Shown here piece after piece: positions 9,179 to 18,254 of a stretch of DNA of 64,000 nt (position 1 is the first letter of the stretch; every line of letters begins with the position of its first letter). Under the pieces are notes generated by a model. That model did not search any database and had not been told where the DNA came from. It saw nothing but the letters and a program-made list of their open reading frames with translations. The stretch comes from Thiotrichaceae bacterium UBA4486 (lineage in GTDB: Bacteria > Pseudomonadota > Gammaproteobacteria > Eutrophobiales > Eutrophobiaceae). The stretch spans positions 417,440-481,439 of the forward strand of contig DGNS01000015.1 of NCBI GenBank assembly GCA_002389045.1, given 5' to 3'. The position numbers were made by a program, and so were the translations under genes.

Positions 9179-10318
9179 ATGTTTGAACTGGTCGATGCTG
9201 CAAACAGCACAGCGGTAATCAAGGTCGTCGGTGTCGGCGGTGGTGGCGGCAATGCCGTACAGCACATGCTGTCATCCTCGATAGAAGGGGTGGAATTTAT
9301 TTGTGCCAATACCGATTCACAGGCACTGAAAAATTCCACTGCGAAAACCGTCCTGCAACTGGGTAGTAACATGACCAAGGGACTGGGCGCCGGGGCCGAC
9401 CCCGATATCGGTCGCCAGGCGGCACTGGAAGACAGAGACCGCATCATGGATGTGCTGGAGGGGTCCGATATGGTGTTTATTACCGCCGGTATGGGCGGTG
9501 GCACCGGTACCGGTGCCGCACCGATTGTGGCGCAGGTGGCCAGGGAAATGGGCATTCTCACCGTGGCAGTCGTTACCCGCCCGTTTGTATTCGAGGGTAA
9601 CAAGCGTGCCAAGGTTGCCGATGACGGCATCAAGGATCTGAGCCAGTTCGTGGATTCGTTGATCACGATTCCCAACGAAAAACTGTTGAGTGTCCTCGGT
9701 CGCGAGGTCAGCCTGCTGAATGCCTTCGGCGCCGCCAACGATGTTCTACTCGGTGCGGTTCAGGGTATTGCCGAGCTGATCACCCGGCCCGGACTCATTA
9801 ATGTTGATTTTGCCGACGTACGCACGGTCATGTCCGAGATGGGTATGGCCATGATGGGCTCCGGCAAGGCCCAGGGTGAGGGTCGGGCCAGGATGGCCGC
9901 CGAGTCGGCGATTTCCAGCCCGTTGCTGGAGGACGTGAACCTGTCCGGCGCCCGCGGTATCCTGGTCAACATTACCGCCGGTATGGATCTCGCGATCGGT
10001 GAGTTCGATGAGGTCGGCAACACCGTCAAGCAGTTCGCTTCGGAAAATGCCACCGTTGTCGTGGGTACCGTGATCGATGCGGAAATGAGTGGTGATATTC
10101 GCGTTACCATTGTTGCCACGGGCCTCGGCGTTGAGAAAAAGTCAGTCGAGGAACCGGTCAGGCTGGTGGAAAATACCGTGGAAAAGGTTGATTATCGTGA
10201 TTTTGATCGGCCGACGGTGATGCGCCAGAAAAATGCCGGTGAGCAGGGACATGCCGTGGACAACAATGATCCGGATTATCTGGATATTCCGGCTTTTTTA
10301 CGTCGGCAGGCAGATTGA
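9179..10318 (+). CDS. ftsZ: Cell division protein FtsZ (tubulin homologue)
   Basis: FtsZ polymerises with GTP into the Z ring. The 379-residue protein carries the GTP-binding tubulin signature GGGTGTG (106-112) and the N-terminal GVGGGGGNAV loop. The T7 synergy-loop region begins ITRPGLINVDFADV. The conserved C-terminal peptide (DYLDIPAFLRRQ), which binds FtsA, ZipA and ZapD, is intact at the very end. A strong GAGGAGG ribosome site precedes ATG 9179. ZapD, a partner of this tail, is encoded at 18.3-19.0 kb. Confidence 0.98.
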   Translation: MFELVDAANSTAVIKVVGVGGGGGNAVQHMLSSSIEGVEFICANTDSQALKNSTAKTVLQLGSNMTKGLGAGADPDIGRQAALEDRDRIMDVLEGSDMVFITAGMGGGTGTGAAPIVAQVAREMGILTVAVVTRPFVFEGNKRAKVADDGIKDLSQFVDSLITIPNEKLLSVLGREVSLLNAFGAANDVLLGAVQGIAELITRPGLINVDFADVRTVMSEMGMAMMGSGKAQGEGRARMAAESAISSPLLEDVNLSGARGILVNITAGMDLAIGEFDEVGNTVKQFASENATVVVGTVIDAEMSGDIRVTIVATGLGVEKKSVEEPVRLVENTVEKVDYRDFDRPTVMRQKNAGEQGHAVDNNDPDYLDIPAFLRRQAD

Positions 10319-10373
10319 TGTAGAATATCGACGCTTCACCAGCGCGGGGGAATGGCGAAAAACAAACTGTCGC

Positions 10374-10402
10374 TTGACAGAGTGTAACTTTCGCAGTTAA
10401 AT
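10374..10402 (+). promoter_or_regulatory. Probable sigma70 promoter of lpxC
   Basis: A perfect -35 hexamer TTGACA (10374-10379), a 17-bp spacer and a -10-like TTAAAT (10397-10402) lie in the 144-bp ftsZ-lpxC gap, about 55 bp before the lpxC start. This suggests that lpxC is transcribed separately from the division genes. Confidence 0.6.
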
Positions 10403-10462
10403 CCAGTAGTTACGTAGGATTGCGTCACAGCATAATGGATAATAAAGGGCCAAGTACGCTAA

Positions 10463-11374
10463 ATGATAAGGCAACGCACGCTTAAGAATGCCATACGGGC
10501 AACCGGGGTCGGATTACACACTGGCAAAAAAGTCTTCCTGACCCTGCGGCCGAGTCCTCCCGATACGGGGATTATTTTCAGGCGCACGGACCTGGATGAG
10601 CAGGTTGAAATCAAGGCCTGTCCGGATAATGTCGGCGATACCCAGTTGTCCACCACGCTTGTCAACGGGGATGCCCGGATTTCCACGGTAGAACACCTGT
10701 TATCGGCATTGGCGGGTTTTGGCATCGACAATGCCTACATTGATGTCAGTGCCGACGAAGTGCCGATTATGGATGGCAGCGCCGGACCGTTTGTTTTTCT
10801 CATCCAGTCCGCCGGCGTCGTTGAACAGAATGCGCCCAAGCAGTTCATGCGCATTCGCAAACCGGTAAAAGTCGAGGAAGATGACAAGTGGGCGCGTTTC
10901 GAGCCCTTTGACGGTTTCAAGGTGGGCTTCACTATCGAATTCAATCACCCCGTCTTTCATGAAGAAAACTGTCACGCCGAGATCGATTTTTCAACCACCT
11001 CTTTTGTCAAGGAAGTCAGTCGCGCCCGTACCTTCGGCTTCATGCGAGAAGTTGAATTGCTGCGCGAACGCAACCTCGCCCTGGGCGGCAGTCTCGACAA
11101 CGCCGTTGTTGTGGATGATTACCGCATTCTGAACGAAGACGGGTTACGATATGATGACGAGTGTGTGAAACACAAGATCCTCGACGCTATCGGTGATTTG
11201 TATCTGTTGGGGCACAGCCTGATCGGCGCCTTTCATGGTCACAAGTCCGGTCATGCGCTTAATAATCACCTGTTGAGAGAATTGCTGGCTGATGAGGATG
11301 CCTGGGAACTGGCTACATTTGATGATGAACGGATGTTGCCGATTTCCTTCATGCAGGCCTTATCAGCAACCTGA
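10463..11374 (+). CDS. lpxC: UDP-3-O-acyl-N-acetylglucosamine deacetylase
   Basis: LpxC is the zinc deacetylase that performs the committed step of lipid A synthesis. The 303-residue product has the N-terminal TGVGLHTGK motif and STVEHLLSAL with the first zinc histidine. The C-terminal region HKILDAIGDLYLLG...HGHKSGHALNN supplies the other zinc ligands and the catalytic histidine. It closes the dcw cluster as in Enterobacteria and Pseudomonas. ATG 10463 follows a weak purine-rich region, and an upstream promoter is predicted at 10374-10402. Confidence 0.97.
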   Translation: MIRQRTLKNAIRATGVGLHTGKKVFLTLRPSPPDTGIIFRRTDLDEQVEIKACPDNVGDTQLSTTLVNGDARISTVEHLLSALAGFGIDNAYIDVSADEVPIMDGSAGPFVFLIQSAGVVEQNAPKQFMRIRKPVKVEEDDKWARFEPFDGFKVGFTIEFNHPVFHEENCHAEIDFSTTSFVKEVSRARTFGFMREVELLRERNLALGGSLDNAVVVDDYRILNEDGLRYDDECVKHKILDAIGDLYLLGHSLIGAFHGHKSGHALNNHLLRELLADEDAWELATFDDERMLPISFMQALSAT

Positions 11375-11404
11375 GTACCATTAACAACTTATAATAAAGA
11401 ATAA

Positions 11405-11872
11405 TTACTGCTTCATGGATGAATGTCGGCACAGCCGTTTGATACTGGCGCTGAGTTCGCTATCATCGATGGAATCGGCTATCTGTTGCAGCACTTCTGC
11501 AGTAGCGAGACTCATACACGGCTCTTGTGATGGCTGTTCGTTCCTTGTCGATTGTTCCGGAGTGACGATTACACGGATACTTTTAATCGGCAGCGACGCC
11601 GGCTTGTCACGCAGCGAATCAAGGATCTCCGGGACAGTATAGCGAAGCCTGGAGGCCCAGGCGGCCGTAGTCGTGGCCAGTGTGAGGCTGCCGTTTTTGC
11701 AGTTGGCGATCCGGCAGTGTTGCATCAGGGCGGGCTCGATATGTTCCTGCAGGACTTCCTGAAGCCGGCGCAGCGATTCAATGTGTAATAAAACAGGATC
11801 ACCATTTGAGGTGGACTGTTTCGAGATCAGGGTGCCAAGGAGTTGAGGTTCCTTGTTTCGGGTTGTAGACAT
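11405..11872 (-). CDS. DciA-like protein (DUF721)
   Basis: The protein of about 155 residues matches the DUF721 family, whose studied member DciA loads the replicative helicase DnaB in bacteria lacking DnaC. Family-like features are the N-terminal LQEVLQEHIEPALMQHCRIA helix-rich region, the SLTLATTTAAWASRLRY strand-turn segment, and PEILDSLRDK...IKSIRVIVTP, which forms the KH-like fold. The frame extends 14 codons upstream, but ATG 11872 gives a typical N-terminus. It is convergent with lpxC and divergent from the M23 gene. The position between lpxC and secA is common for this family. The function is assigned by similarity only. Confidence 0.8.
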   Translation of the reverse strand: MSTTRNKEPQLLGTLISKQSTSNGDPVLLHIESLRRLQEVLQEHIEPALMQHCRIANCKNGSLTLATTTAAWASRLRYTVPEILDSLRDKPASLPIKSIRVIVTPEQSTRNEQPSQEPCMSLATAEVLQQIADSIDDSELSASIKRLCRHSSMKQ

Positions 11873-11914
11873 AAGCAGAAGATAAAACAAAACCGGGGAA
11901 ACTTGAACTGTCAT

Positions 11915-12847
11915 ATGAATCTCATCGTAATCACACGATCACGTAAAACCTTTAATATCCGCTATGGAACGGCCATGGTGGCCATGGCGCTGGTAATCTC
12001 GGTGGTTATGGCGGCTTCTTTTTTCTACCTGGGTACACGCTATGGCTCGGAGCAAACCGTCCACGATGTGTCCGCAACCTATGCCCGTGCCGGTGATATC
12101 TGGACACAGGAATTATTACAACAAAAGCAACTGATAGCCGAATCACGGGATGAGGCTCAAAAGCACCTGGATTCATTGGCGGCACGGCTCAGCAGTCTGC
12201 AGGGTCATGTCATGCGTCTCAATGCTCTCGGTTCCCGGCTGGCGTCAATGGCCAAACTGGATGAAATCGACTTCTCCGTGTCACAGCCTCCGGGCATGGG
12301 TGGTCCGGCACCGGCGGACGGGCAGGCATCACTGTCGGTACCCGATTTTCTTGAAGCCATGGATCGACTGGCCCGGGAAATAGAGGATCGCAACGATAAA
12401 CTCGTGGCCATTGAATCCATGTTGCTGAATCACAATCTGCAGTCGGAGACAATCCCGACGGGGCGGCCCATAGAGGGTGGCTGGATTTCCTCGTTGTTTG
12501 GCTGGCGCACCGATCCCATTACGGGCCGAAAGGAACTGCACGAGGGAATGGATTTCGCCGCCCGTTATGGCACCCGCATCCATTCCGTCGCCGCCGGAAT
12601 TGTAACCTGGTCAGGCCGACGTTCCGGTTACGGTAACATGGTCGAAATTGACCATGGAAACGGTTATATCACCCGTTATGCCCACAACCGGGAAAACCTC
12701 GTAAACGTCGGTGAAAAAGTACAGAAAGGCACCGTCATTGCCTCACTGGGATCCAGCGGTCGCTCCACCGGGTCGCATGTGCACTTCGAGGTCCTCAAGG
12801 ACGGCAAGTTTGTCAATCCTGTCAAGTTTATCGCTGCCAACCAGTAA
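11915..12847 (+). CDS. M23-family murein endopeptidase, membrane-anchored
   Basis: This is a zinc metallopeptidase expected to cleave or regulate peptidoglycan cross-links in the periplasm. The 310-residue product has one N-terminal membrane segment (about residues 21-43) and a coiled-coil-like region (about 60-125). The C-terminal LytM/M23 domain contains HEGMDFAARYG (HxxxD zinc motif), GYGNMVEIDHGNGY and HVHFE, so all catalytic residues look intact. I chose ATG 11915, where the basic N-terminus and membrane segment begin. The position just upstream of secA is frequent in non-enteric gammaproteobacteria, where secM is absent. Confidence 0.85.
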   Translation: MNLIVITRSRKTFNIRYGTAMVAMALVISVVMAASFFYLGTRYGSEQTVHDVSATYARAGDIWTQELLQQKQLIAESRDEAQKHLDSLAARLSSLQGHVMRLNALGSRLASMAKLDEIDFSVSQPPGMGGPAPADGQASLSVPDFLEAMDRLAREIEDRNDKLVAIESMLLNHNLQSETIPTGRPIEGGWISSLFGWRTDPITGRKELHEGMDFAARYGTRIHSVAAGIVTWSGRRSGYGNMVEIDHGNGYITRYAHNRENLVNVGEKVQKGTVIASLGSSGRSTGSHVHFEVLKDGKFVNPVKFIAANQ

Positions 12848-12926
12848 AACCATTTCCGGACCTTTTTGTCTCTTGTTACTCTGGTCAAAGCTGCTGAAGC
12901 TTTCTTAACGTTTTTTCATTCGGATC

Positions 12927-15623
12927 ATGCTTAAAAAAATTCTCAAACTGGTCGTCGGTAGCCGTAATGAACGTGTGCTGAAACGCATGAGCAAAACGGT
13001 CACAGCGATCAATGCACTCGAAGACGATATCAGGCAGTTCAAGGATGAGGATTTTCCGGTAAAAACCGGCGAACTCAGAGACAAGGTCGCCGCGGGTACA
13101 TCGGTCGATGAGATACTGCCCGAGGCTTTTGCCCTGGTCCGTGAGGCGGGGCAACGCGTGCTGAACATGCGTCATTTCGATGTGCAGTTGATCGGCGGTA
13201 TGGTATTGCACGAAGGCAATATCGCCGAGATGCGGACCGGTGAAGGCAAGACACTGGTGGCCACGCTGGCGGCCTATCTGAATGCCCTGAGCGGTAAAGG
13301 TGTGCACATTGTTACCGTCAATGATTATCTGGCCCGTCGCGATGCCGAGTGGATGGGCAGTCTGTATGAATTCCTGGGACTGACCACCGGCGTTATCATT
13401 TCCGGTTTAAGCCCTGCGCAGCGCCGCGAAGCCTACGCGGCGGATATTACTTACGGCACCAATAACGAATTCGGTTTTGATTACCTGCGCGACAACATGG
13501 CCTTCAGTAACGAGGATCGTGTCCAGCGTGGACATCACTTCGCTATTGTCGATGAGGTCGATTCCATTCTCATCGATGAAGCGCGAACACCACTGATTAT
13601 TTCAGGTCCTGTGGATGATCGCTCCGACCTCTATATCAGCATGAATAAAATCATTCCGCAGTTGACCCGGCAGGAACAGGAAGACGGGCCGGGCGACTAT
13701 ACACTCGATGAGAAAAGCAAGCAGGCCTATCTCACCGAGGAGGGCAATGAGAAAGTCGAACAATTACTGCGCAAGGCCGGCATCATCGCGGCCGATCAGA
13801 GTCTCTACGATCCGGTGAACCTGCCGGTGCTGCATCATCTGAATGCGGCGCTGCGCGCGCATACCCTGTTTCATAACGATGTTGAATACCTGGTGCAAAA
13901 CAATGAAGTCGTGATCGTGGATGAATTCACCGGTCGCACCATGCCGGGACGGCGCTGGTCTGACGGCTTGCATCAGGCGATTGAAGCCAAGGAGGGTGTG
14001 CCCATCCAGAATGAAAACCAGACCCTGGCCACGATTACTTACCAGAATTATTTTCGTCTTTACGAGAAGCTTTCCGGCATGACCGGTACCGCCGATACCG
14101 AGGCCTACGAGTTCCAGCAAATCTATGGTCTGGAGGTTATTGTCATCCCGACACACATGGAGATGATCCGCAGGGATGCCCCCGATATGGTTTTCCTCAA
14201 GGCCGAAGACAAGTTCCGCGCCATTATGGAAGACATCAAGGACTGCCACCAGCGCGGCCAGCCGGTCCTGGTGGGCACGGCCTCTATCGAGGTGTCGGAA
14301 TACCTGTCCAACCTGATGAAGAAAGAAGATATTCCCCATCGGGTGCTGAACGCCAAGTTTCATGAAAAAGAGGCCGAAATCATCGAACAGGCCGGCCGGC
14401 CGGGCACGGTGACGGTAGCGACGAATATGGCCGGCCGCGGTACAGATATTGTTCTTGGCGGCAATCTGGATGCCGAACTCAAGGCGCTGGATAACCCGGA
14501 TGAAGCCACCCGTGTTCGCGAAGACTGGCAGAAGCGCCACGACAAGGTTATTGAAAGCGGCGGCTTGCATATCATCGGCACCGAGCGCCACGAGTCGCGG
14601 CGTATCGATAACCAGTTGCGCGGCCGTTCCGGCCGCCAGGGTGACCCGGGTTCCAGCCGCTTCTACATTTCGCTGGAAGACAATCTCATGCGCATCTTTG
14701 CCTCCGAGTGGGTGAGCAACATCATGGGCAGGCTGGGCATGGAGGACGGTGAAGCCATCGAATCAGGACTGGTGTCGCGGGCGATTGAAAACGCCCAGCG
14801 CAAGGTCGAGGCTCACAACTTCGATATTCGTAAACACCTGCTCGATTTTGATGATGTCGCCAACGACCAGCGCAAGGTTATCTATGAACAGCGTGACGAA
14901 TTGCTGGGCGCGGATGATGTTTCCGAAAATATCCAGGCCATACGCGAAGATGTCATCAACAACATGATCAATACCTATATACCCCCGGGCAGCCTGGACG
15001 AGATGTGGGATATAGACGGCCTGGTTACGGCGTTTGAAAATGAACTGGGTCTGCAAATGAATATCCGCGAATGGCTGGACTCGGAACCGGAACTCGACGA
15101 GGAAGCCTTGCGTGAACGCATCTGGCAACAGGTGAATCTTGCAGTTGAGGAAAAAAACCGGATGTTGCCGCCGGAGATGATGCGGCGACTGGAAAAGCAG
15201 ATCATGCTCGACGTTCTGGATCGTTACTGGAAAGAACACCTGATCTCGATGGATATGCTGCGCCAGGGTATTCATCTGCGCAGCTACGCAGCCAAGAATC
15301 CCAAGCAGGAATACAAACGCGAAGCCTTCGAACTGTTTGTGGAAATGCTCGAGGGCATCAAGCAGGAAGTGGTGGGGATCCTGTTCAAGATACAGATTCG
15401 GGATCCGGAATCCGTAGAGGCCGTGGAGCACAAGGAACCCGCCCGGAACATGCAGTTCAACCATCCGGATGCGCCGGATGCCCTGAACAAAACGGGCACA
15501 GCGGAACAGGCGGATAACCGTCCCGCGCCTTACGTTCGCGGGCAGCGCAAGATCGGCCGCAATGAACCCTGTCCCTGCGGTTCCGGAAAAAAATACAAGC
15601 AATGCCACGGCAAGCTGAATTGA
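12927..15623 (+). CDS. secA: Preprotein translocase ATPase SecA
   Basis: SecA is the ATPase motor that pushes unfolded preproteins through SecYEG. The 898-residue protein has Walker A in EMRTGEGKT (about 101-109), the DEVDSILIDEARTPLIISG motor region, and GRSGRQGDPGSSRFYIS from nucleotide-binding domain 2. A complete C-terminal zinc site for SecB and lipid binding is present (C882, C884, C893, H894). A small AAAGCT/AGCTTT hairpin lies at 12887-12903 just upstream, but no secM-like arrest peptide is seen, so regulation by secM is unlikely. Confidence 0.98.
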   Translation: MLKKILKLVVGSRNERVLKRMSKTVTAINALEDDIRQFKDEDFPVKTGELRDKVAAGTSVDEILPEAFALVREAGQRVLNMRHFDVQLIGGMVLHEGNIAEMRTGEGKTLVATLAAYLNALSGKGVHIVTVNDYLARRDAEWMGSLYEFLGLTTGVIISGLSPAQRREAYAADITYGTNNEFGFDYLRDNMAFSNEDRVQRGHHFAIVDEVDSILIDEARTPLIISGPVDDRSDLYISMNKIIPQLTRQEQEDGPGDYTLDEKSKQAYLTEEGNEKVEQLLRKAGIIAADQSLYDPVNLPVLHHLNAALRAHTLFHNDVEYLVQNNEVVIVDEFTGRTMPGRRWSDGLHQAIEAKEGVPIQNENQTLATITYQNYFRLYEKLSGMTGTADTEAYEFQQIYGLEVIVIPTHMEMIRRDAPDMVFLKAEDKFRAIMEDIKDCHQRGQPVLVGTASIEVSEYLSNLMKKEDIPHRVLNAKFHEKEAEIIEQAGRPGTVTVATNMAGRGTDIVLGGNLDAELKALDNPDEATRVREDWQKRHDKVIESGGLHIIGTERHESRRIDNQLRGRSGRQGDPGSSRFYISLEDNLMRIFASEWVSNIMGRLGMEDGEAIESGLVSRAIENAQRKVEAHNFDIRKHLLDFDDVANDQRKVIYEQRDELLGADDVSENIQAIREDVINNMINTYIPPGSLDEMWDIDGLVTAFENELGLQMNIREWLDSEPELDEEALRERIWQQVNLAVEEKNRMLPPEMMRRLEKQIMLDVLDRYWKEHLISMDMLRQGIHLRSYAAKNPKQEYKREAFELFVEMLEGIKQEVVGILFKIQIRDPESVEAVEHKEPARNMQFNHPDAPDALNKTGTAEQADNRPAPYVRGQRKIGRNEPCPCGSGKKYKQCHGKLN

Positions 15624-15704
15624 ATATCCGCTTTCGACACCGCATTTATTTGATCTCGCCAGGACGACATGAATGCCAGGATAAAAATGACGAAAGCGGA
15701 ATAT
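15624..15704. repeat. Inverted repeat downstream of secA
   Basis: Directly after the secA stop, ATATCCGCTTTCG (15624-15636) is matched in inverted orientation by CGAAAGCGGAATAT (15691-15704), with one unpaired base. The 54-bp centre has a CCAGG direct repeat. The structure could fold as a large hairpin in the secA 3' end. The 209-bp secA-argJ gap holds nothing else that I recognise. Confidence 0.5.
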
Positions 15705-15832
15705 AGAATCTGGAATATTTCTCCCCTTTGTCCATCTGACAGAATCCGGCTTCATGAATCAAAGTGATGACTTCCCTGGCGTCTCCGTATCGTTGCCCGG
15801 GGAAGCCTGGTGTGAAATGGAGATTTTTGTCT

Positions 15833-17083
15833 GTGACCACAAATTCTCTCGATGAGCCATTGCCTGTGAGTGTCAGCCTGACCGAACCTGATCATTTGCT
15901 GCCCGTCGCCGGGATCCGGCTGGCTACGGCAATGGCCGGACTGTACCGCCAGCAAAGAGATGATGTGCTTGTCATTGAAGCACCGGCCTCCGCTACAGCC
16001 GCCGCCGTGTTTACCCGTAACCGTTTTGCCGCTGCACCGGTCATTGTCGCCAGAAATCATCTTTGCAAGGCACAGCCGCGTTATCTGCTGGTCAATGCCG
16101 GTAATGCCAATGCCGGCACCGGTCAGCAGGGGGTGGAGGATGCCGTACAATGTTGTGAACAAATCGCCCTGGCTGCCGGTTGCATCAGTGAGGAAGTGTT
16201 GCCGTTTTCCACCGGCGTTATCGGTCAGCGATTGCCGGTTGAGCGAATAACGACGGTGATTCCCGATTGTCTGCAGAATTTGCGGGCCGATGGCTGGTTG
16301 CAGGCAGCGCGAGCGATCATGACCACGGATACCGTGGCCAAGGGTATATCCAGGCAGGTTGATATCAACGGCAGGACCCTGACTATCACCGGTATCGCCA
16401 AGGGCTCAGGCATGATCCGGCCGGATATGGCAACCATGCTGGCATTCATGGCCACCGATGCCGGTATTGACGCCTCCCTGTTGCAAAGCTGTTTACAGGC
16501 ATCCACTCACCACTCGTTCAATCGCATCAGTGTGGATGGTGATACTTCCACCAATGATGCCTGTGTGCTGCTGGCCACCGCACAGGGCCCATTGACCATT
16601 ACATCCGCCGATACAACCGCGCTGAAGAAATTCCAGGATTGCCTCAATGAAGTCTGCCTCCATCTGGCACGGGCAATCATCCGGGACGGTGAGGGCGCAA
16701 CCAAGTTTGTAACGGTGCAGGTCGAGAGGGGGCATGATGAGGAGGAATGTTTGCAGGTTGCGTATACCATCGCCCATTCTCCGCTGATCAAAACCGCCCT
16801 GTTCGCATCCGATCCCAACTGGGGCAGGATCCTTGCAGCGGTGGGTCGATCGGGACTGGACGAGCTGGACATCAACCGGATCCGGATTTACCTGGGTGAT
16901 GTCTGTATTGTCGAGGATGGCGGTGTTGCCGGTAGCTATACCGAGGAACAGGGTCAGAACATCATGAATGCCACCGATATCCTCATACGCGTGGTGCTGA
17001 ACCGGGGCAATGAAGTCGCGACAATCTGGACAACGGACCTGTCATATGAGTATGTAAAGATCAATGCAGAATACAGGACATGA
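15833..17083 (+). CDS. argJ: Glutamate N-acetyltransferase / N-acetylglutamate synthase (ArgJ)
   Basis: ArgJ recycles the acetyl group between acetylornithine and glutamate in arginine synthesis and self-cleaves into two chains. The cleavage and active region KGSGMIRPDMATMLAFM is intact, with the catalytic Thr in MATML. The tail shows the usual N-terminal-nucleophile-fold features (DPNWGRILAAVGRSG). An upstream ATG at 15764 is possible. However, GTG 15833 (GGAG at 15819-15822) gives 416 residues, beginning near the conserved region LPVAGIRLATAMAG. It overlaps the next gene by 20 bp. Confidence 0.94.
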   Translation: MTTNSLDEPLPVSVSLTEPDHLLPVAGIRLATAMAGLYRQQRDDVLVIEAPASATAAAVFTRNRFAAAPVIVARNHLCKAQPRYLLVNAGNANAGTGQQGVEDAVQCCEQIALAAGCISEEVLPFSTGVIGQRLPVERITTVIPDCLQNLRADGWLQAARAIMTTDTVAKGISRQVDINGRTLTITGIAKGSGMIRPDMATMLAFMATDAGIDASLLQSCLQASTHHSFNRISVDGDTSTNDACVLLATAQGPLTITSADTTALKKFQDCLNEVCLHLARAIIRDGEGATKFVTVQVERGHDEEECLQVAYTIAHSPLIKTALFASDPNWGRILAAVGRSGLDELDINRIRIYLGDVCIVEDGGVAGSYTEEQGQNIMNATDILIRVVLNRGNEVATIWTTDLSYEYVKINAEYRT

Positions 17084-18080
17084 GCAAGGACGCATCCATG
17101 TCGCGGTGGGCGTGGTCAAAAACCCGCGGCAGCAGATCCTGATCGCACGGCGTCCGGCCGAAAAGTCGCACGGCGGTTGCTGGGAATTTCCCGGCGGCAA
17201 GGTCGGCAAGGAAGAGACTGTCACCGCTGCGCTGCATCGTGAACTGCTGGAAGAGTTGAACCTGGACACGATCGCTTTCCGGCCGCTGATTGCTATTGAT
17301 CACGATTACTCTGATTACAGTGTACGGCTGCATGTGTATCTGGTTTACAAATGGCGGGGCGATGTTTACGGCCGGGAAGGACAATTGCTGCGCTGGGTGG
17401 AAATCGACAGTCTGGATCGTTACCGCTATCCCCGCGCCAACCGCCACATCCTGTCGGCGTTGCAGCTTCCGGAACTTTACCTGGTTACCCCCGAGCCTGA
17501 GATCCACAGTCCCGGTTTTCTAACGGCCTGCGAGGATATCCTGCGCGGCGGTTGTCGTATGATCCAGTTCCGCAACAAGTCTGTTGCTTTTGAACAGGTC
17601 CGGCCGCAATTCAATGATCTCCGTGAGTTATGCAACCATTACCATGCAAGGCTGATACTCAATTCAACCGTGCAACAGGCAATCGAAGCCGGTGCGCACG
17701 GTTGTCATCTCAGTGTAAATAATCTGATGCAGCACAGGGACAACAAATTGCCTGAAAGCTTTCTACTGGGCGCATCGTGTCACAATCACCGGCAACTCGA
17801 ACGGGCGCGTGAGTGTAACGCCGATTTCGTGGTAGTGGGTCCGGTCAAGCCCACGCCAACTCATCCTCGGGCACAGGAACTCGATTGGTCCGGGCTGGAA
17901 GAGCTGACCGCTGTAACAAATCTGCCGGTTTATGCCATTGGGGGAATGCAACCGGCTGACCTGGAAACTTGCTGGCAACATGGCGCCCATGGTCTGGCAG
18001 CCATTACCGGTATCTGGAACAGCGGATCAGAAATCGTTCGTGCAACCGGAGTGGCTGAACAACTGATCAGTGCCTGGTGA
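17064..18080 (+). CDS. Nudix hydrolase fused to thiamine-phosphate-synthase-like domain
   Basis: The N-terminal half (about residues 10-135) is a MutT-like Nudix domain, expected to hydrolyse oxidised nucleotides such as 8-oxo-dGTP. Its Nudix box runs from about G45 to L67 (G..E.......RE..EE). The C-terminal half (about 138-335) has a ThiE-like TIM-barrel fold: LYLVTPEPE, MIQFRNKS, GASCHNHRQLERA, VVVGPVKPTPTHP, VYAIGGM. The usual ThiE metal/substrate motif HLGQ.D reads HLSVNN here, so TMP synthase activity is doubtful. This fusion next to argJ/secA is known in gammaproteobacteria. It overlaps argJ by 20 bp and converges with yacG, overlapping it by 14 bp. Confidence 0.88.
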   Translation: MQNTGHEQGRIHVAVGVVKNPRQQILIARRPAEKSHGGCWEFPGGKVGKEETVTAALHRELLEELNLDTIAFRPLIAIDHDYSDYSVRLHVYLVYKWRGDVYGREGQLLRWVEIDSLDRYRYPRANRHILSALQLPELYLVTPEPEIHSPGFLTACEDILRGGCRMIQFRNKSVAFEQVRPQFNDLRELCNHYHARLILNSTVQQAIEAGAHGCHLSVNNLMQHRDNKLPESFLLGASCHNHRQLERARECNADFVVVGPVKPTPTHPRAQELDWSGLEELTAVTNLPVYAIGGMQPADLETCWQHGAHGLAAITGIWNSGSEIVRATGVAEQLISAW

Positions 18081-18252
18081 TTTCCTGGCCGGTTTCGACG
18101 AAGTCGGCATCTCCATCCGTGCTGATGCGATGTTCCTCGGCCAGCCACTCACCGAGGTCTATCAGCTTGCAGCGTTCGGAGCAGAACGGGCGAAAGGGAT
18201 TTTCCCGCGTATAGTCTGTGAACGTTTTACAGTTCGGGCAGCGGCATTTCAT
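18067..18252 (-). CDS. yacG: DNA gyrase inhibitor YacG (zinc protein)
   Basis: This is a small zinc-binding protein of 61 residues with the pattern CPNC...PFCSERCK (two CxxC/CxxxC pairs). YacG in E. coli binds GyrB and inhibits gyrase. I chose ATG 18252; an in-frame TTG at 18270 would extend into zapD. It sits two bases downstream of zapD, in the same order as coaE-zapD-yacG in E. coli. Its acidic C-terminal tail after the zinc site is typical. Confidence 0.88.
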   Translation of the reverse strand: MKCRCPNCKTFTDYTRENPFRPFCSERCKLIDLGEWLAEEHRISTDGDADFVETGQEITRH

Positions 18253-18254
18253 TT

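Noticed and set aside
12848..12926. secM-like arrest peptide upstream of secA
   Set aside because: The 79-bp gap has only a weak hairpin and no FxxxxWIxxxxGIRAGP-like motif.
14763..15755. 330-codon minus-strand frame under the secA 3' half
   Set aside because: It is a shadow of secA; there is no independent signal.
16665..16685. TGGCACGGGCA inside argJ as a sigma54 site
   Set aside because: It lacks the -12 TTGC element and lies within a coding region.
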